From positions 3,100,001-3,164,000 of the forward strand of contig NZ_CP150274.1 of assembly GCF_037977055.1 (NCBI RefSeq): DNA of 64,000 nucleotides, in the 5' to 3' direction. Position 1 is the first letter of the stretch. Each line of letters starts with the position of its first letter. Source of the DNA: Paenibacillus sp. FSL K6-1096 (GTDB lineage Bacteria > Bacillota > Bacilli > Paenibacillales > Paenibacillaceae). Position numbers and translations under genes: made by a program. Of this stretch, positions 25,491 through 38,040 are shown one piece after another. Under the pieces are notes generated by a model. The model did no database searches. It saw only the letters and a list, made by a program, of their open reading frames with translations, and had not been told where the DNA came from.

Positions 25491-26489
25491 CTAGAACTTT
25501 TTCTTAACCACCTTGTCCAGATGGTCAAGCATAATTCCCGTGCCTTTGACGACGCAGTGCATCGGATCTTCAGCGACCCAGACCGGCACATGCAGCTGTT
25601 CGGAGAGCAGCTCATCCAGTCCGTTAAGCAGGGCGCCTCCGCCGGTCAGCACCACTCCGCGGTCAATGATATCCGCCGACAGCTCAGGAGGTGTACGCTC
25701 CAGCACCGACTTTGCCGCAGCCACGATGGAGGAGACCGGGTCCCACAGCGCTTCCTTCACCTCACCGGAGGAGATGGACAGGGTCCGGGGAAGTCCGGTA
25801 ACCATATCCCGCCCGCGGATATCCATGTCGGCCTTCATGCCTTCGGGGCGGACTGAACCGATGGTGACCTTAATATCCTCTGCGGTGCGTTCACCGATCA
25901 GCAGCTTATATTTCTGTTTGATATATTTTAAAATGGCATCGTCGAACTTGTCCCCCGCAATTTTGATGGAGGAGGCGGTAACGACGTCGCCCATAGACAA
26001 TACGGCTACATCCGTCGTTCCGCCGCCAATATCGACGACCATATTACCGCTAGGCTGATAAATATCCATCCCTGCGCCGATAGCCGCAGCCTTAGGCTCT
26101 TCTTCCATGAATACCTCTTTGGCCCCGCTGCGCTCGGCAGCTTCCCGGATGGACTTCTGCTCCACAGATGTAATATTCGTGGGCGCACAGATTAATATAC
26201 GGGGCCGTGCATACCAGGAGCGGCCGCCCACGCTGTCAATGAAGTATTTGAGCATCATCTCGGTAATGGCAAAATCGGCAATCACGCCGTCGCGCAGCGG
26301 ACGGATCGTCGTTATATTTCCGGGCGTGCGCCCAACCATCCGGCGAGCCTGTTCACCAACCGCAAGGACCTTCTTCGTATCACTTTCAAGTGTGACTACG
26401 GAAGGTTCATCCAGAACGACTCCCCTTCCCTTGACATGAATAAGCACATTGGCTGTGCCGAGATCGATTCCGATATCCTTGCTAAGCAT
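25491..26489 (-). CDS. mbl: MreB-like cell-shape protein Mbl
   Basis: The 332-residue bacterial actin polymerises under the membrane and directs lateral wall synthesis. The nucleotide-binding motifs are complete: phosphate-1 (DIGIDLGTANVLIH), phosphate-2 (VVDIGGGTTDVAVLS) and adenosine (LTGGGALLNGLDELL). Position next to spoIIID and flhO is that of B. subtilis mbl, which distinguishes it from mreB and mreBH. A GGGGG-containing site precedes the ATG. Confidence 0.95.
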   Translation of the reverse strand: MLSKDIGIDLGTANVLIHVKGRGVVLDEPSVVTLESDTKKVLAVGEQARRMVGRTPGNITTIRPLRDGVIADFAITEMMLKYFIDSVGGRSWYARPRILICAPTNITSVEQKSIREAAERSGAKEVFMEEEPKAAAIGAGMDIYQPSGNMVVDIGGGTTDVAVLSMGDVVTASSIKIAGDKFDDAILKYIKQKYKLLIGERTAEDIKVTIGSVRPEGMKADMDIRGRDMVTGLPRTLSISSGEVKEALWDPVSSIVAAAKSVLERTPPELSADIIDRGVVLTGGGALLNGLDELLSEQLHVPVWVAEDPMHCVVKGTGIMLDHLDKVVKKKF

Positions 26490-26616
26490 AATGAAAGAGC
26501 CCCCAAAGTGTTATTTTAAATGAGAAAAGAAGATTGTACCAAATTTAAAAATACCATACTTTAGGGGGTGTGCACAATGGACTAAACCTGAATAATGACC
26601 TCAAAATCTGAAAATC

Positions 26617-26904
26617 TTATGGCTTTGCAGCTACCGCGACTTCACGCTTTTTGCCGGTGGTTTTCTTATATTTAATTTTTGTGGCTTCTCCCCCCCGAAG
26701 ATGACGGATGGACTTGTGATATTCGAGAATGTGCTTCACCTGATCAGCCAGATCCGGATTGATTTCCGGCAGCCGTTCGGTCAAATCTTTGTGCACCGTG
26801 CTTTTTGAAACGCCAAATTCCTTGGCTATGGTCCGGACCGTGTGCCTGGTTTCCACGATGCAGCGTCCGATTTTAATGGTACGTTCCTTGATGTAATCGT
26901 GCAC
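26617..26904 (-). CDS. spoIIID: Sporulation transcription factor SpoIIID
   Basis: The 95-residue DNA-binding protein acts in the mother cell during sporulation, after sigma-E. The helix-turn-helix TIAKEFGVSKSTVHKDLTER and the basic C-terminal tail (HLRGGEATKIKYKKT) are near-identical to the family. I set the start at the GTG at 26904 (reading VHDYIKERTIKIG), because GGGAGG lies immediately in front of it; an ATG 15 bases upstream would place the ribosome site inside the coding region. A sigma-E promoter lies 34 bases before the start. Confidence 0.96.
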   Translation of the reverse strand: MHDYIKERTIKIGRCIVETRHTVRTIAKEFGVSKSTVHKDLTERLPEINPDLADQVKHILEYHKSIRHLRGGEATKIKYKKTTGKKREVAVAAKP

Positions 26905-26937
26905 GTTCCCGCCTCCCAACTGTGAATAGTTTGGTAC

Positions 26938-26965
26938 ATTATATGAGGGGCGGGCCTATATATTC
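26938..26965 (-). promoter_or_regulatory. Sigma-E promoter of spoIIID
   Basis: Minus strand: -35 GAATATA (26959-26965), 13-bp spacer, -10 CATATAAT (26938-26945). This matches the sigma-E consensus (KMATATT, CATACAHT) closely, and spoIIID is a sigma-E gene in B. subtilis. Confidence 0.75.
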
Positions 26966-27110
26966 GCCCTTTCAGGACCTGACAAGCCTTGGACAGCTCA
27001 TTTTATTTGTCGGACAACCTGATGCGCGGTTTTTCACAGCCCTGATTAGAGAATAGAACCTGCCTGACCATACATTTCAAGAAGAATATATAAACAATCC
27101 CGCCAAATAC

Positions 27111-27139
27111 AAAAAAGCAGGAGGCTTGTGGCCCCCTGC
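27111..27139 (-). terminator. Terminator after spoIIQ
   Basis: GCAGGAGG (27117-27124) pairs with CCCCCTGC (27132-27139, one wobble or mismatch), followed on the minus strand by six T residues. Confidence 0.85.
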
Positions 27140-27152
27140 CTGATGCTCCGGC

Positions 27153-27893
27153 TTAGCGCTGCGGAAGCAGATCGGTCGGATTCATGATCTTGCCGTCCTC
27201 ATGCACCTCAAAGTGCACATGGTTGCCAAGACCCTTCTCCATCTCGTTCTGTCCTGCCGTTGCCAGCGTATCGCCCTGCTTCACTTCATCGCCCTGCTTC
27301 ACCTTGGTGTCGCCCAGACTCTGGTAGACGGTCTTCCGGTTCCCCGGAGAGGTCACCTCGATCACTTTGCCGAGTACAGCGACATCCTCCACCCGGGTCA
27401 CTTCACCGCTAAGTGCGGCCTTAACATCGAAAGGCTTGTTGTCCTCACGGGCAATATCGATCCCGGTATTGGTCACAAAGGTGTTATTGTACTCTACCAT
27501 CGCCGCAATATGATTCTCTTCGGTGCCATTCTCATCGTAGTACGGTTTAACGACTTCCACTTCACTTGGGCTGGCTACCGGCCAGGCCAGAGTCTCCGCT
27601 GAGGCCACGACCTCCATTGCTTCCGGATCACTGCTGTCTGTTCCGGTTACATTCCCCTTGGCGCCTTCCTGCGATACTACCGCGGCGTTGTCAGGATTCA
27701 GCGGCTTCTGGCCGGCATCCTGATAGACCCACACCAAGGTTAGTATAATTGCCGCTGCCGCCGTGTAGACTGCCGGGAATACCCAGCGCTTGGATAACAT
27801 TCTGTTCCATGAAGAAGGCTTGGCGCCTGAATCTCCCTGCTTGTTTTTGAGAGATTCATCATGGGTTGGTTTAATTTTGTCTTGTTCATTCAT
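27153..27893 (-). CDS. spoIIQ: Stage II sporulation protein Q (LytM/M23-domain, degenerate active site)
   Basis: This 246-residue forespore membrane protein forms, with SpoIIIAH, the channel between forespore and mother cell. It has a charged cytoplasmic tail, one transmembrane helix (about residues 37-56, VFPAVYTAAAAIILTLVWVY) and a C-terminal M23-type domain. The zinc motif normally reading HxGxD is NTGID here, so the first ligand His is replaced by Asn. The second motif HVHFEV is intact. Loss of the first His agrees with the B. subtilis protein and suggests a structural, non-peptidase domain. A sigma-F promoter with perfect consensus elements lies just upstream, and GAGGTGAT precedes the ATG. 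Confidence 0.93.
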   Translation of the reverse strand: MNEQDKIKPTHDESLKNKQGDSGAKPSSWNRMLSKRWVFPAVYTAAAAIILTLVWVYQDAGQKPLNPDNAAVVSQEGAKGNVTGTDSSDPEAMEVVASAETLAWPVASPSEVEVVKPYYDENGTEENHIAAMVEYNNTFVTNTGIDIAREDNKPFDVKAALSGEVTRVEDVAVLGKVIEVTSPGNRKTVYQSLGDTKVKQGDEVKQGDTLATAGQNEMEKGLGNHVHFEVHEDGKIMNPTDLLPQR

Positions 27894-27913
27894 ATGTTTA
27901 TCACCTCAGTAAC

Positions 27914-27942
27914 CAGTGTTACCGGGCGATTCGCTTTTATAC
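27914..27942 (-). promoter_or_regulatory. Sigma-F promoter of spoIIQ
   Basis: Minus strand: -35 GTATA (27938-27942), 14-bp spacer, -10 GGTAACACTG (27914-27923). Both elements fit the sigma-F consensus (GYATA, GGHNANAHTR) at every position. It lies 21 bases before the spoIIQ start, consistent with forespore expression. Confidence 0.85.
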
Positions 27943-27954
27943 GTATCTTGCAAT

Positions 27955-29115
27955 TTATTTTTGAAGAAGAGTTGAGACTTCGCTAAAAGAAATTCCGCTG
28001 TAATAGTGTTTGAGAATCTGGGTCGCGGTCTTGCCCTCTTTCGCCATGCCGTTCGCCCCCCACTGGCTCATGCCGACACCGTGGCCGTTGCCGTAGGTGG
28101 TGATGACCACCTTGCTCCCCTTGCGCTTCCAGGTGAACTGGCTGGAACGCAGGCCCAGCTTCTCTCTCACCTCACGCCCGGTAAACACAGTGCCGCCGAT
28201 AGAGATCTCCTTGATCCGGTGCCCCGCTGTCAGCGAGAGCACCTCCGCCGGCAGTCCGGCGGACGAAAGGGACGTCGCCTGCCCAGGCTTGCCGGAGGCA
28301 GACAGGCGGGCCGCCGCCGGAAGCTCGCCGGCCGTAAGGCCCAGCTTCCGGCGCAGCTCGGTAATGCTGAAGGTGTAAGTAGCCGCCAGGTTCGGGGTAA
28401 TCTCCAGCTCCCAGGGGCTGGCGACACTGCGCAGATAAGGCACCGCAGCGTTCCAGTAGTCCTCGGAGTTCTCAGTATATCCTCCGCTGGAAGCGAAGAA
28501 GGAAGCCGTAATCGGCTGCCCTTTATAGGTCATGATAACCCCGCGCGTCTCCAGGACCGCGCGGCGGATCTTCGCCAGTCCGGCGCGCTTGCCGGCGGAC
28601 GTCCACTCCCGTTCCAGCGTTGCCTTCGAGACGTAAGCCTGATGGCTTACCGTATCGCTCACATCCGCCTCCGGAACGGGGACCCCGCTGTGGTCGCCGG
28701 CCAGCAGGCGGCGGGCAATGAAGGTGCGGGCCGCAACGGCCTGCGCTTTGAGCGCCTCCAGCTCAAATTCGGCCGGCATCTCGGCCGCCAGCACGCCGCT
28801 GACGTATTCCTCCAGCGGCAGGGTCTCGATCTGTCCGCTCTGCGACAGATAGACGGTCACCTCCGGCTGCGGCGCTTCCGCAGCAGCCGCCGGCGGTGCC
28901 GGGACGGCCGTGGCCTGCGGCACGGCCGGAGCCGCTGGCTGGGGTCCGCTCCCGCGCTGCGGGACCACAGCCAGCGGCAGCAGCAGCGCCGCCAGCAGAG
29001 GCGCTGCCAGCCATGCGGCGGGGGCCAGCCGCCGCAGCGGGGGGCCCCCGCGCCGCGCACGCGCTACGCTGCGCGGACGCTTCAGGATGTGCCGCAGCAT
29101 TCTGAACTCTTTCAT
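27955..29115 (-). CDS. spoIID: Stage II sporulation protein D (peptidoglycan hydrolase)
   Basis: The 386-residue protein is a lytic transglycosylase needed for septal thinning and engulfment. The SpoIID/LytB domain starts near residue 110 (LPLEEYVSGVLAAEMPAEFE, AQAVAARTFIARRLL) and ends with the family signature NGHGVGMSQWGANGMA and ILKHYYSGI. An Arg-rich N-terminus and membrane segment (about 40-56) are followed by an Ala/Pro-rich linker of some 35 residues encoded by a strikingly GC-rich stretch (28850-29070). I chose the ATG at 29115, behind AAGGAG, rather than the one at 29139. It lies 62 bases upstream of spoIIQ. Confidence 0.93.
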   Translation of the reverse strand: MKEFRMLRHILKRPRSVARARRGGPPLRRLAPAAWLAAPLLAALLLPLAVVPQRGSGPQPAAPAVPQATAVPAPPAAAAEAPQPEVTVYLSQSGQIETLPLEEYVSGVLAAEMPAEFELEALKAQAVAARTFIARRLLAGDHSGVPVPEADVSDTVSHQAYVSKATLEREWTSAGKRAGLAKIRRAVLETRGVIMTYKGQPITASFFASSGGYTENSEDYWNAAVPYLRSVASPWELEITPNLAATYTFSITELRRKLGLTAGELPAAARLSASGKPGQATSLSSAGLPAEVLSLTAGHRIKEISIGGTVFTGREVREKLGLRSSQFTWKRKGSKVVITTYGNGHGVGMSQWGANGMAKEGKTATQILKHYYSGISFSEVSTLLQK

Positions 29116-29262
29116 CTCTATGGCTCCTTCCGTAAGCACTGGTGATTCTTATAGATATGAATCTCCATACCCTGCTAGAACGTGATTTTGAGAGAAAGAG
29201 AGTTGCGGAATCCCCCGCACAGCATGGCTTTGTACAGCGTGGCCTTAGCTTCGAAGAATATC

Positions 29263-29293
29263 AAAAAAGGACCAGCCGCTTACCGGCTGATCC
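29263..29293 (-). terminator. Terminator after murA
   Basis: A 10-bp stem (29269-29278 with 29284-29293, one G-T wobble) runs into six T residues on the minus strand. Confidence 0.88.
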
Positions 29294-29313
29294 CTTCAAT
29301 GTAAAAATTGCTA

Positions 29314-30693
29314 TTATACCCAAGACGGTTGAATCTGGAAACGCGGTCTGGCTTCTTCCGCCTTGAACGCCTCGCTGCGGGCCGGTTCAGCCTTAGCAGC
29401 CTCTTCCTTCGCCGCAGCCGGAGCAGCCGCTTCTTCCATGGAGATCCGCCAGATGTCGGCACCGAGTCCGGACAGCTTCTCTGCCAGATTCACATAGCCG
29501 CGGTCAATATGATGGGTCCCGCTGACCTCGGTTGTGCCTTCAGCCACAAGCCCGGCCAGAATAAGCGCTGCACCTGCACGCAGGTCCGTTGCGCATACCT
29601 TGGCGCCCACCAGGTTCGCATTGCCGGTGACAATGGCCGAACGGCCCTCGATCTTGATCTCGGCGTTCATATTGTGGAATTCATCCACATGCATGAAGCG
29701 GTTCTCGAAGACGGTCTCGGTCACTACGCTCGTTCCTTCCGAGCGGAGCAGCAGGGCCATCATCTGGGACTGCATATCCGTCGGGAATCCTGGATAAGGC
29801 AGGGTCTTGAGATCGACCGCCTTCAGCGGCTTGTCGCTGATCACGCGGACGCCGTTCTCATCCGGGATGATCGTAACGCCCATCTCCTCCATCTTGGCAA
29901 TCACCGGACCCAGATGGTCGGCAATCGCACCCTCCACGTAGACGTCGCCGCCTGTGATAGCAGCTGCCGCCATGTACGTTCCGGCTTCAATCCGGTCAGG
30001 AATGACATGGTGTCTGACGCCGTGCAGACGCTCCACGCCTTCAATCCGGATCACGCCGGTGCCGGCACCACGCACAATACCGCCCATGCCGTTCAGATAG
30101 TTGGCTAAGTCCACAATCTCCGGCTCTTTCGCCGCATTCTCAATCACTGTAGTGCCTTCGGCAAGCGCTGCAGCCATCATTATATTCTCGGTAGCGCCTA
30201 CGCTGGCCACATCCAGATAGATCTTGGCCCCGCGCAGTCTTCCGTTACTTTTCGCATCAATATAGCCCTGGCCCAGACTGATCTCGGCGCCCAGTGCTTC
30301 AAAACCCTTCAAATGCTGGTCGATCGGCCTCGTTCCGATAGCACAACCGCCAGGCAGGGAAATACGGGTATGCCCCATACGGGACAGCAGCGGACCCATC
30401 ACCAGGAAGGACGCACGCATCTTGCGTACCCATTCGTAAGGAGCTTCACAGGAAGTAATCTGTCTTGCATCCACTTCAATCACATCATTCTGGTATGTAA
30501 CACCTGCACCCAGAGATTCCAATACCTTGCTGATTGTTAATACATCGTCTAACGGAGGTGCGTCCACAATAACGCTGACTCCTTCTTCGGCCAATAGAGA
30601 GGCGGCTATGATCGGTAGTACGGAATTTTTTGCGCCGCTGACTTTCACGCTCCCGGTCAATCTGTTGCCACCGCGGACGATAAATTTACTCAT
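29314..30693 (-). CDS. murA: UDP-N-acetylglucosamine 1-carboxyvinyltransferase
   Basis: MurA transfers enolpyruvate to UDP-GlcNAc, the committed step of peptidoglycan synthesis. The catalytic residues are recognisable: Lys in [16 protein letters not shown], the fosfomycin-target Cys in [13 protein letters not shown], and Asp in [15 protein letters not shown]. The enzyme fold ends near residue 415. The protein continues for about 40 residues of low-complexity Ala/Glu/Lys/Pro sequence ([20 protein letters not shown] and beyond) that the family usually lacks; total length is 459 against about 420-430. GGAGGG precedes the ATG. Position upstream of spoIID follows the B. subtilis murAA locus. Confidence 0.96.
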   Translation of the reverse strand: MSKFIVRGGNRLTGSVKVSGAKNSVLPIIAASLLAEEGVSVIVDAPPLDDVLTISKVLESLGAGVTYQNDVIEVDARQITSCEAPYEWVRKMRASFLVMGPLLSRMGHTRISLPGGCAIGTRPIDQHLKGFEALGAEISLGQGYIDAKSNGRLRGAKIYLDVASVGATENIMMAAALAEGTTVIENAAKEPEIVDLANYLNGMGGIVRGAGTGVIRIEGVERLHGVRHHVIPDRIEAGTYMAAAAITGGDVYVEGAIADHLGPVIAKMEEMGVTIIPDENGVRVISDKPLKAVDLKTLPYPGFPTDMQSQMMALLLRSEGTSVVTETVFENRFMHVDEFHNMNAEIKIEGRSAIVTGNANLVGAKVCATDLRAGAALILAGLVAEGTTEVSGTHHIDRGYVNLAEKLSGLGADIWRISMEEAAAPAAAKEEAAKAEPARSEAFKAEEARPRFQIQPSWV

Positions 30694-30890
30694 TTCGGTT
30701 TCCCTCCGCGTCCATGATTTCTGAATCTAATTTTGAGGTTAAAATTCGTCTGTTAAGATATTGAATATTCCGTCATTGCATCTTAGGTGCAGATCATTGC
30801 TTAAACTCAGTGTTGACATAATAAATTCTTATTATTCGACATTTTTTTCACTGCATCAGCCTATGAGAGATATAACCAAACCCGCAGCCA

Positions 30891-31148
30891 TTAAAACATC
30901 CGGCCGATCAGTCCGCTCCAGCCCAGGTAGTCCAGGAAGAAGCCCGCAACGAAGTGGCCGAGGACAATCGCAAGCAGCAGGTGCAGAAGTCTGCCCTGAG
31001 AGCTCTTGGGATATCTTATGACCAAATCCAGCTTAAGGTTCTGAAGCGCCCACCATGATAATGCCACGCAAACCAGAGACACAACCATCGAAATTAAACT
31101 GCTGGTGCCGATCACACCCGACAAATCAGCGGATAAGCGTGTATTCAT
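30891..31148 (-). CDS. DUF1146 family membrane protein (YwzB-like)
   Basis: The 85-residue protein has two predicted membrane helices (about 15-35 and 57-77) separated by a conserved basic loop (LKLDLVIRYPKSSQGRLLHL). It fits DUF1146, whose B. subtilis member ywzB lies at the same place between atpC and murAA. Function is unknown. A G-rich ribosome site precedes the ATG. The gene is isolated from the atp operon by a terminator, and a gap of 197 bases separates it from murA; I see no clear terminator in that gap. Confidence 0.82.
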   Translation of the reverse strand: MNTRLSADLSGVIGTSSLISMVVSLVCVALSWWALQNLKLDLVIRYPKSSQGRLLHLLLAIVLGHFVAGFFLDYLGWSGLIGRMF

Positions 31149-31313
31149 AATAGCCCCCCGTGTTAGGTACTCGGAAATCGACTCTTATATCATACTTGTG
31201 CAGGGGAAAAGAATCCAGTACTTTTACGAATTTTTAAACAAATGGGCCTTTGTATGCATAATCGGTTACGTTCTCTTCATACTTTTCCAATTCATTGTAA
31301 TCAGCGTAGTTGC

Positions 31314-31345
31314 AAAAAAAGCAGTCAAGCCCAGGGCTTGACCGC
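31314..31345 (-). terminator. Terminator of the atp operon
   Basis: An 11-bp stem (31321-31331 with 31335-31345, one mismatch, 3-base loop) runs into seven T residues on the minus strand, eight bases after the atpC stop. Confidence 0.9.
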
Positions 31346-31352
31346 TTATCTG

Positions 31353-31775
31353 CTACTGTTGACCTTTGCCGGTTGACACCTTGATCCGCGTTACAGCACG
31401 CTGGAGAGCCAGCTCCGCACGGCGGTGGTCGATCTCATCCTGCTTGCTTTGCAGCTTGAGACGGCGCTCAGCCCGCTCTTTAGCCGCCTCAGCGCGCTCA
31501 ATATCAATGTCACGGGGCAGCTCTGCACTCTCAGCCAGCACCGTAACCTTATCTTTGTGCACCTCAACGAAACCGCCATGAACAGCGATGGTTACGGTAA
31601 CGCCATCGGCCTTAACGGTAAGCGGAGCGACCTGAAGCGGGGTTACCAGCGGGATATGTCCCGGCAGAATTCCCAGTTCGCCATTCACACCGCGTACCGT
31701 TAAGCTGTTCACTTGCTTGGAGTAGACCAGATGCTCCGGAGTGACTATTTCGAGCAAAAAGGTATTCACTTCCAT
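31353..31775 (-). CDS. atpC: ATP synthase epsilon subunit
   Basis: The 140-residue F1 subunit forms part of the central stalk and regulates ATP hydrolysis. The N-terminal beta-sandwich (LEIVTPEHLVYSKQVNSLTV, GELGILPGHIPLVTPL) and the C-terminal two-helix hairpin (IDIERAEAAKERAERRLKLQ) are complete. It is the last gene of the operon, 56 bases after atpD and directly before a strong terminator. Confidence 0.97.
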   Translation of the reverse strand: MEVNTFLLEIVTPEHLVYSKQVNSLTVRGVNGELGILPGHIPLVTPLQVAPLTVKADGVTVTIAVHGGFVEVHKDKVTVLAESAELPRDIDIERAEAAKERAERRLKLQSKQDEIDHRRAELALQRAVTRIKVSTGKGQQ

Positions 31776-31831
31776 TCCTCCTCAAAGCTTTACAGAATAA
31801 AGCCCACTACCCGAGCATAACATGCGTAGGG

Positions 31832-33253
<1,422 letters not shown>

Positions 33254-33281
33254 TTACATATGGGCTGTTAGCCCACTTCTA

Positions 33282-34151
33282 TTAAGACTGCGCGTTCGCA
33301 CCAGCCACGATCTCGGTAATTTCTTGCGTAATGGCCGCCTGACGGGCACGGTTGTACGTAAGTCTAAGTTCTCCGATCATTTTTGATGCGTTCTTCGTTG
33401 CACTGCCCATGGCTGTCATTTTGGCTCCCAGCTCACTGGCCTTGCCGTTCAGAAGAGCACCATAAATTAAAGTCTCGGCGTATTTGGGAAGCAGTACCTC
33501 CAGCACACCGGCAGGGGACGGCTCATACTCGTAAGCTGCCGTTGCCCCGTGATGCCCGCCCTCTCCTACGCCCTCCATAGGCAGAAGTCTGTCTACGGTA
33601 GGAACCTGGCTGATCGCGTTAACGAACCGGTTGTAGCAAATGTACAGCTCATCGTATACGCCGGTCTCGAACTGGTTCACCGCCGAGTATGCAATCGACT
33701 TGATGTCGGCAAACTTCGGGGTATCGGACAGCTCGGTAATCTCTTCGACAATCGGGTACTCACGGCGCCGCAAAAAATCACGGCCTTTGCGCCCGATGAC
33801 AAACAGTGCATACTCATCCTTGGACTTATGCCGTTCTGCGATCAGCATGGTTACCTTGCGCAGAATGTTCGCATTGTAGCCGCCGGCAAGGCCCCGGTCG
33901 GAGGTGATGATCAGATAACCTGTTTTTTTGACAGGCCGGCTGACCAGCATCGGATGCTGGAGATCCTGCGTACCTGCAGCAATGCTGGCGACCACCTCTT
34001 TAAGCTTCTCCGAATACGGACGGGCAGCCTCCGCCTTCTCCTGCGCCTTGCGCAGCTTGGAGGCTGCGACCATCTCCATCGCCTTGGTGATCTGTCTGGT
34101 GTTCTGAACGCTCTTGATTTGACGTTTAATATCACGCATGCTTCTTGCCAT
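33282..34151 (-). CDS. atpG: ATP synthase gamma subunit
   Basis: The 289-residue rotor shaft subunit has the typical N-terminal coiled-coil helix ([20 protein letters not shown], then [13 protein letters not shown]) and the conserved C-terminal helix ([20 protein letters not shown]). It is separated from atpA by 113 bases that hold two copies of a 41-bp hairpin element, the only sizeable interruption in the F1 part of the operon. Confidence 0.97.
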   Translation of the reverse strand: MARSMRDIKRQIKSVQNTRQITKAMEMVAASKLRKAQEKAEAARPYSEKLKEVVASIAAGTQDLQHPMLVSRPVKKTGYLIITSDRGLAGGYNANILRKVTMLIAERHKSKDEYALFVIGRKGRDFLRRREYPIVEEITELSDTPKFADIKSIAYSAVNQFETGVYDELYICYNRFVNAISQVPTVDRLLPMEGVGEGGHHGATAAYEYEPSPAGVLEVLLPKYAETLIYGALLNGKASELGAKMTAMGSATKNASKMIGELRLTYNRARQAAITQEITEIVAGANAQS

Positions 34152-34166
34152 GATTTCACCACCTTA

Positions 34167-34248
34167 GAGCTTTGACGGAGTCAAAGCTAACTTCGTAAGC
34201 ATAAGCTGAGCTTTGGCGCAGCCAAAGCTGACTTCGTAAGCATAAACT
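34167..34248 (-). repeat. Two tandem 41-bp hairpin units between atpA and atpG
   Basis: Unit 1 is 34167-34207 and unit 2 is 34208-34248, 36 of 41 positions identical. Each unit begins with a stem: AGCTTTGA/TCAAAGCT in the first and AGCTTTGG/CCAAAGCT in the second. The two changes inside the stem are compensatory (A-T to G-C), so base pairing has been kept. The remaining part, ACTTCGTAAGCATAA, is unchanged. In the minus-strand transcript both hairpins lie between atpA and atpG. Confidence 0.9.
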
Positions 34249-34264
34249 GAGTACACTCTATATA

Positions 34265-36335
<2,071 letters not shown>

Positions 36336-36339
<4 letters not shown>

Positions 36340-36833
36340 GACCGGCCTCCTACCTCTTTGAGGTATTGATTCACGAGCTGTTCCTGTTCGCCGTCTGATT
36401 TAACTTCCTTCTCAAGCAGCTTGGAGGCGATGCGGACCGAAGCGGTTCCCAGCTCGCTGCGCAGGGCTTCCACGGCCTTGTTCTTCTCGCTCTCAATATC
36501 ACGGACAGCCTCGTCTTTGAGACGGGCAGCCTCAGTCTTGGCCTGATCCAGAATCTTGTCAACCTGATTGTTGCTGGTGGCCTGGGACTGTTGAATAATA
36601 GCCTGTGCCTCCTGGCGCGCCTGCTGCAGGGCCTGCTTCTGCTCCTCTACGTAAGCGACCGCCTGCTCTCTGGTCTTGGCTGCTTCATCCATTTGCTGCA
36701 GCACCATTTGGCGCCGTTGCTCCATAATTCCGAACAGCTTGCTGAAAGCAAATTTGCTGAGCAGGATATACAGAATTACGAAAGCTATAATGGAAAACAC
36801 TATATTTGTCCAAACGATAGTCACTGAGGTCAC
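36336..36833 (-). CDS. atpF: ATP synthase b subunit
   Basis: The 165-residue subunit has one N-terminal transmembrane helix (residues about 6-25, VWTNIVFSIIAFVILYILLS) followed by a long charged helix (about 30-150) that dimerises as the peripheral stalk. It overlaps atpH by four bases. A gap of 88 bases separates it from atpE. Confidence 0.96.
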
Positions 36834-36921
36834 TCCCTTCCGTTACCGCGGGTTGCGGACATATACAAAAGTAAGGCGCGGATGGCACTGGCCCTCCCCG
36901 CCAAACCGTAAGAACGGTCTA

Positions 36922-37179
<258 letters not shown>

Positions 37180-37243
37180 TTAATAATATAAAATCTCCCG
37201 CGAAGCCGGTTCGGCAATCTGCCGCTGTCCTCACGGCAGCTTA

Positions 37244-38011
37244 TTAATGCGCTTCTTCCTCGTGGATCGTCATCTGCGCGATGTACACCATCGTCAGAAT
37301 CGTAAAGATAAAGGCCTGAAGCGCCCCGACAAAGATACTGAAGCCTTGCCAGACGGCCAGGAACGGAATACTGAACAGTCCCAGCTTCAGAATTACGGTA
37401 ATCAGGACCTCGCCGGCGAAAATGTTGGCAAATAGACGGATGGCAAGCGCCACCGGCTTCGCCAGGTTCTCAATGATGTTCAGCGGCAGGAAAATCGGAA
37501 ACGGCTCAACGTAATGCTTGAAATAATGCTTGCCGTTCAGCTTGATGCCCAGATAGTTCATCAGGAAGAATACGACGATTGCAAGTCCTGCGGTTACGTT
37601 GATGTCTGCGGTCGGCGATTTGTACCACAGAATCTCTGCATGCGCCCCGCCCGCCAGATCTTTGGTTGCTTCGATAACATGTCCAAAAATGTACACCGGC
37701 TCATGGGCTTCAGTAATGAAGGAAAACGGCAGACCAAGGAGATTGGAGACGAAGATAAACAGTATCAGCGTCAATCCCAGTGATATGTAGGGCTTTCCCT
37801 TCTTCAGATCCATGGCGCTGCTGATCAGTCCCTGTACAAATTCGACCACCCACTCCATGAAATTCTGGAGCTTGGACGGGTTCTCAACCGACAGGTTGCG
37901 GACGGACAGCATAACCAGAACGAACACAATCACTGAGCTGATTACGAGCATCAGCACCGCAGACAGGTCAATCGGAATTCCGCCGACATAGATTAAAGGC
38001 ATTTCGTGCAT
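37244..38011 (-). CDS. atpB: ATP synthase a subunit
   Basis: The 255-residue membrane subunit carries the essential Arg in the segment LAKPVALAIRLFANIFAGEV and forms the proton half-channels with the c-ring. Five to six hydrophobic helices are visible. It stands between atpI (30 bases upstream) and atpE (110 bases downstream). Confidence 0.97.
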   Translation of the reverse strand: MHEMPLIYVGGIPIDLSAVLMLVISSVIVFVLVMLSVRNLSVENPSKLQNFMEWVVEFVQGLISSAMDLKKGKPYISLGLTLILFIFVSNLLGLPFSFITEAHEPVYIFGHVIEATKDLAGGAHAEILWYKSPTADINVTAGLAIVVFFLMNYLGIKLNGKHYFKHYVEPFPIFLPLNIIENLAKPVALAIRLFANIFAGEVLITVILKLGLFSIPFLAVWQGFSIFVGALQAFIFTILTMVYIAQMTIHEEEAH

Positions 38012-38040
38012 AGTATCATCCCCCTTTCTCGTTAATATGG

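Noticed and set aside
31105..31341. Plus-strand small membrane protein between DUF1146 gene and atpC
   Set aside because: The C-terminal part looks like a transmembrane helix with a basic tail, but there is no ribosome site and its last codons are the atp operon terminator, so the resemblance is probably chance.
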